DNA of 10,254 nt, from positions 1 to 10,254 of the forward strand of contig JAOXYB010065923.1 of NCBI GenBank assembly GCA_028565635.1, written 5' to 3'. This DNA comes from Phoronis ovalis. Lineage: Eukaryota > Phoronida > Phoronidae. Positions 7,066 through 10,254 of this stretch are shown here, piece by piece. How positions within the stretch are numbered: position 1 is the first letter of the stretch; every line of letters starts with the position of its first letter. The notes under the pieces are model-generated. The model was not told where the DNA came from and did no database searches. It worked only from the letters and a program-made list of their open reading frames with translations. The translations under genes were made by a program, and so were the position numbers.

Positions 7066-7107
7066 GATCCTAGGGATGGGATGGGCATCTGACATTACAA
7101 ATGTCTT
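7066..7107 (+). repeat. Repeat B, copy 1
   Basis: The 42 bases GATCCTAGGGATGGGATGGG...TGTCTT match 9337-9378 at 34 positions with no gap. It lies about 110 bases beyond the end of the family A array. The element's boundaries cannot be defined from two copies, and no function is apparent. A minus-strand open frame at 6955-7179 overlaps it and is not supported. Confidence 0.6.
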
Positions 7108-7115
7108 GTTAAATG

Positions 7116-8540
7116 TAGCATCAAAATTTAATATTTTTGGTGATATAATATGTTCTTGAGAATGAAATTGAAAAATCAAGCCTGTCCGACATTTTCGAAT
7201 ATATCATATTTTGTATCTGGAGAAATTCTAAGATGGTTGCTATTCAGTTATGGCTTGGCTAAATACAAGAGTCTTCTTAGGATTATAGTATTCATGGCAA
7301 ATAGGCTAACAATGAATTGAAAGTTGTGTATCATTACTGAGACTCAAAGCAGCTATATTCATCATGTATATGTGAAGGAGGAGTTTATTTGATATGAAAG
7401 ATACAGTAAATAAATGCAAGAAAAAAATTCCAAAGACCTTTTAATACCACAAAAGTGATCAAACGTGTAGATATTAACATCTATATTAAAATGTTAAAGC
7501 CAAAATAAATGACATACATGAAGCCAATCAGTGTAATAACACAAAGAAATAGAATTATGTAATAGTGATTTAGTTCTTTATTTTTGAAATGGGCATACTT
7601 GTGCTTGTATTAAAGTGAATGATATTGATAACTAAGTATTCGAACCAAAAATCACAACTTTTGGCCTTCGATAAATATTGCCCAATCGGATATTCTATGC
7701 TGCATTACATGTTCACCTGCGAAAGTATATGGTCTGGAATAAGGGTACTTTTCTTGGTAAAGTAGTAATGGTTCCACCCTGTGTTGCTGTTGTACTTGAG
7801 CAAAACAACACAGCGTGCACTTGGTTTCACAGTATTGCAAAATGACTAATTTTTAGCCTTTCACATGAAAGATTCGCCGACATCTAATTTTGGCTGTGTC
7901 GTATTATGGTCATGCAATATGTCATACAGCACATGCATGTTCATTTGTAGGATTGTTGCTAGGTAATAAGACAATGTAAACAAATGACAGCAGCAAGTAA
8001 CCATCACTGGGTTCTAAAACATTTACGTGTCTAAGAAAGATAGCACTGCTTGTTTAATGTGGATAACTAAGAAATACCTTGTCGTAAGCTGACCGCTTAA
8101 GTTTATCTAAAAGTACAACTTCCTAGAAAATCAAAAGTGTAGATTCGTCATTAATACTATATTAATTTTATGCATGTCATGAACAGAATGAATCATTCTT
8201 GGAGGCAGCCATTATCACTCATATACAAGCTATAGGAGATTGTATAGATTTTCAGTGGTGATTTCGTATTTTTATCTTATAAATCCACGCATGTATACTG
8301 CTGCTGTGACATCATCACAGGATGTTAACGCAGTGGATACTGGATAATGTATTGAAAAAAATTACTACCCCTAATACTCCACATGAAATGCACAAAATTG
8401 CCTGACTTCAAAACTCAATTTTTTTTAAGTTTATCTAAAATACATCTTAAGTAATTGTAAAATGAGTAATGCCTGCTTATTCAATGTAATTGTTATTATT
8501 GAATATGATTTATAATATGGAATACAATTTGTCTTTACAG
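7116..8540. other. Long AT-rich stretch without a supported gene
   Basis: No repeat family or coding gene is recognised over about 1.4 kb. TTAAGTTTATCTAAAA occurs twice, at 8097-8112 and 8425-8440. A minus-strand frame at 7840-7652 (62 codons, including EPLLLYQEKYPYSRPYTFAG) contains a good donor, GCAG followed by GTGAAC with the exon side ending at 7717, but lacks a convincing acceptor. The region would fit an intron or intergenic DNA. Confidence 0.45.
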
Positions 8541-8573
8541 CCAAACTGGGTATTTGAGTCTTTTGTATCATGA
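8541..8573 (+). CDS. Weak candidate terminal exon
   Basis: AATTTGTCTTTACAG, a good acceptor with AG at 8539-8540, is followed by a phase-0 frame reading PNWVFESFVS and a TGA stop at 8571-8573. An AATAAA hexamer lies at 8744-8749, a plausible distance for a polyadenylation signal, although this hexamer is common in AT-rich DNA. The phase matches the end of the candidate exon at 3869-3932, so the two could be consecutive with an intron of about 4.6 kb. The frame is very short and could be chance. Confidence 0.2.
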   Translation, partial: PNWVFESFVS

Positions 8574-9113
8574 AAGCCACAATAATTTTCTACATAATAT
8601 TTCATAAGAACTTTAACTTTTGGCCAACTAAAACCAAATTTGACATATTAATCCAGGTTTATGGGAGATGCTTTTAAAATCAAAGAAATTCTTTTCTATA
8701 CTTTGTTTACATCGTACATGGTCAAATATGTCTGTATTATTACAATAAATTATTACATTATCTATTATTTTAGAAATATGACTGTTTTTTTTGCATAGCA
8801 TAAAATATATGTTTTCCCCAATTCTAATTTTAGTTGCGGTTGGAATGCTGATTGATTTATGACAACAGCAGTATAAGATCAAACCTGTTGCCCACAATTC
8901 TCTAAAAGCAATCAAGTTGACAAGTGGTATTGTTGTTAATCCATCACTGAATGGTGCAGCAAAAGGCTAAATTGTGTATTGGTATACAATGTATAATGTG
9001 TAAAGGAAAGAGAACTGAGGTGTTTGATTAGCTGAACAAAATAAATTGCAGTAATATAGTGTAGCAATTGAAATGAATTTTTGAAGTGTTTCTGAATTTT
9101 ACGTACATACAGG
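8574..9113. other. AT-rich non-coding stretch
   Basis: No repeat or recognised gene is present. A 95-codon minus-strand frame (8915 to 8628) is the longest here, but its amino-acid mix (Ile, Asn, Lys, Cys, Phe) is what AT-rich noise gives, and one frame of this length is expected by chance in a window this size. Confidence 0.5.
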
Positions 9114-9133
9114 CACACACACACACACACACA
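9114..9133. repeat. (CA)10 microsatellite
   Basis: A 20-base perfect CA tract. It creates the CVCVCV run in a minus-strand frame at 9163-8936, which is therefore not a gene. Confidence 0.97.
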
Positions 9134-9336
9134 ATATACAAAATTAAGTAATCCATTTCTCATTGAAATTGTTCAACTATCTAAATCTGAGTAGGTCATG
9201 TGACCTGTACAATTGCTTTATGGGTTAAAATGTTATTATATTTAAGTAAAAATCAAAGAATGTGTCAAAAAAATCGCCTACTCACTCGAAACTTTGCACA
9301 TATAACTGTCTAGGATTATTCTATGAACCGCAATGT

Positions 9337-9378
9337 GATCCCGGGGATGTGATAGGTATCTGATATTGCAAATGTTTT
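9337..9378 (+). repeat. Repeat B, copy 2
   Basis: GATCCCGGGGATGTGATAGG...TGTTTT matches 7066-7107 at 34 of 42 positions. Most of the eight differences are transitions (six of eight by hand count), as expected from decay of copies of one ancestor. Flanks do not align well beyond the core. Confidence 0.6.
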
Positions 9379-9884
9379 AAATTTTCATATAATTTTATTT
9401 ACACTAATTATTTGCTTCTCTAAAGCTGTTAAGACAGAGCTTTAATACCACCTTTCACTTGGTATTTTTTTGTGCATAAACAAACAGCACTTTTATATAA
9501 CATTGAAAGCACATTATTGCTCTCATATCAATAGTGTGTGTCACACATATTGTTACTGTTGGAAAATAGTGTATCATATTGATTTGGCTCTATCTCTATA
9601 AGGATGCAAACAATTTCTTTGAAATTTAGTACAAAGCACCATTCATAGTAACTGCCCTCTGGAAAACAAACAAATAACCGTTTTTAATATTTTATGAAAA
9701 AATGCAATTTTTTAGTAGCAATGGACTACTCAGCACCAATTTGAACAAAAAAATGAAGACGTTGAAACTACAGAATATCAGGAAAATCGGTATTTCAAAA
9801 ACTTTTCGGATTGAAAAGAAATTCAAATGTCGATTCGAATAATTTACATTTTTGGTTGTGCGAAAAACTTTCTTTTGTCTAGCA
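9379..9884. other. AT-rich non-coding stretch with one strong hairpin
   Basis: No gene is supported. At 9529-9552, CAATA-g-TGTGTG pairs with CACACATATTG around a single T, an 11-bp stem with one bulged base. A minus-strand frame at 10018-9692 overlaps family A and is judged fortuitous. Confidence 0.5.
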
Positions 9885-9985
9885 GTAAAAGCTTCAGTTT
9901 TTATCTGATTGGCTTTATATTTGGTACAGGTCAAAGTGCAGGTCAGCTGTAAGTTGACTTGGATCACTTCCAAGAAATCCAGTAC
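9885..9985 (+). repeat. Family A fragment, locus 5
   Basis: Landmarks are AAAGCTTCAGTTTTTATCTG, GGCTTTATATTTGGTACAGG, TCAAAGTGCAGGTCAGCTGT and CTTGGATCACTTCCAAGAA. They match the first third of the family unit, most closely the 664-750 part of locus 1, which shares TTTATATTTGGTACAGG and the TTGACTTGGATCACTT motif. The rest of the unit is absent, and the sequence changes character at about 9985, before the edge open frame. Confidence 0.8.
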
Positions 9986-9993
9986 ATCTCCCT

Positions 9994-10245
9994 TTAAGTT
10001 TTCACTAGAGATGTCCAATTATGTGGGATATTGATATTGGGTGTGTATTGATTACAGGTGAGATTTGATGATGTTCTACCCTGAAGGTCCAATAAATCTA
10101 CAGAGATTTTCATATCTATTTGAGGTGCCATGTCAGTCGAATGACATACTACAAAAAATGCTTCTTGTTTACCAATTAAACAAGAGGTCTGCGGGTGCAG
10201 ACAGATGCCCATCATATGATGTAGTTTCTGTAGTTGTAAAGCCAT
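9994..10245 (-). CDS. Possible 5' or internal exon at the window edge, unknown
   Basis: A minus-strand frame of 83 codons starts at an ATG with favourable context (A at -3, G at +4), and stays open upstream to the window edge, so it may continue beyond it. Residues 1-60 look more like real protein than the other frames: mixed composition, GKQEAFFVVCHSTDMAPQ at about 25-42, then DMKISVDLLDLQGRTSSN at about 44-61, with cysteines at 15, 22, 34 and 64. No signal peptide, membrane segment or family motif is recognised. The last 20 codons, NQYTPNIN onward, look like intron read-through. Possible donors are GTAAAC near 10173 and GTAATC near 10057, and neither is decisive. It abuts a family A fragment ending at 9985. 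Confidence 0.3.
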   Translation of the reverse strand: MALQLQKLHHMMGICLHPQTSCLIGKQEAFFVVCHSTDMAPQIDMKISVDLLDLQGRTSSNLTCNQYTPNINIPHNWTSLVKT

Positions 10246-10254
10246 CTTTGCATG

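Noticed and set aside
7652-7840. Minus-strand small gene or exon with donor GCAG/GTGAAC
   Set aside because: The donor is good, but the possible acceptors lack a pyrimidine tract and more than one frame is open between the sites, so coding is not supported.
8628-8915. Minus-strand frame of 95 codons
   Set aside because: One frame of this length is expected by chance in about 10 kb at this base composition, and composition and motifs give no support.
8936-9163. Minus-strand cysteine/valine-rich small protein
   Set aside because: The CVCVCV run is the translated (CA)10 microsatellite at 9114-9133.

Overview
This window looks like AT-rich, gene-poor nuclear DNA from an animal, most likely an invertebrate. 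The reasons are the lack of any long open reading frame, two (CA)n microsatellites, degenerate repeats in both orientations, one small non-autonomous DNA transposon, and only short exon-like islands flanked by GT/AG splice signals. I cannot name the species. Repeats of this style are common in marine invertebrate genomes, but that is a general impression, not an identification.

Open reading frames of 60-115 codons occur on both strands. At roughly 65% A+T, a simple random-sequence estimate predicts about this number of that length by chance. Most therefore carry no evidence of coding, and several are produced directly by repeats.

Layout. Positions 1-130 are G-run-rich low-complexity DNA. Positions 340-825 hold a tandem piece of a dispersed repeat, called family A here. 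Positions 951-1211 hold eight short units spaced about 32-33 bp apart, followed by an 11-base C run. Positions 1271-1960 are AT-rich and featureless apart from small palindromes. Positions 1975-2095 hold an inverted, decayed family A piece. Positions 2231-2970 hold short tandem repeats whose units appear in opposite orientations around a central spacer, like a foldback element. Positions 3265-3530 hold an inverted family A copy. Positions 3869-4094 hold two exon-like islands on opposite strands. Positions 4411-4859 hold a C-rich non-autonomous DNA transposon with terminal inverted repeats and an apparent 5-bp target duplication. Positions 6131-6955 hold three tandem family A units. Repeat B occurs at 7066 and 9337. 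A family A fragment lies at 9885-9985, and a possibly coding segment runs off the right edge on the minus strand.

No complete gene, tRNA, rRNA, CRISPR array or operon-like arrangement can be supported. If a gene crosses this window, it does so mostly as intron. The best coding candidates are an exon at 3869-3932 (+), a phase-compatible terminal exon at 8541-8573 (+), an exon at 4008-4094 (-) and the edge segment at 9994-10245 (-). All need transcript or homology evidence. The most informative content is the repeat biology: the small transposon, the foldback-like cluster, and family A with its recurrent AGGTCA-like half-sites.
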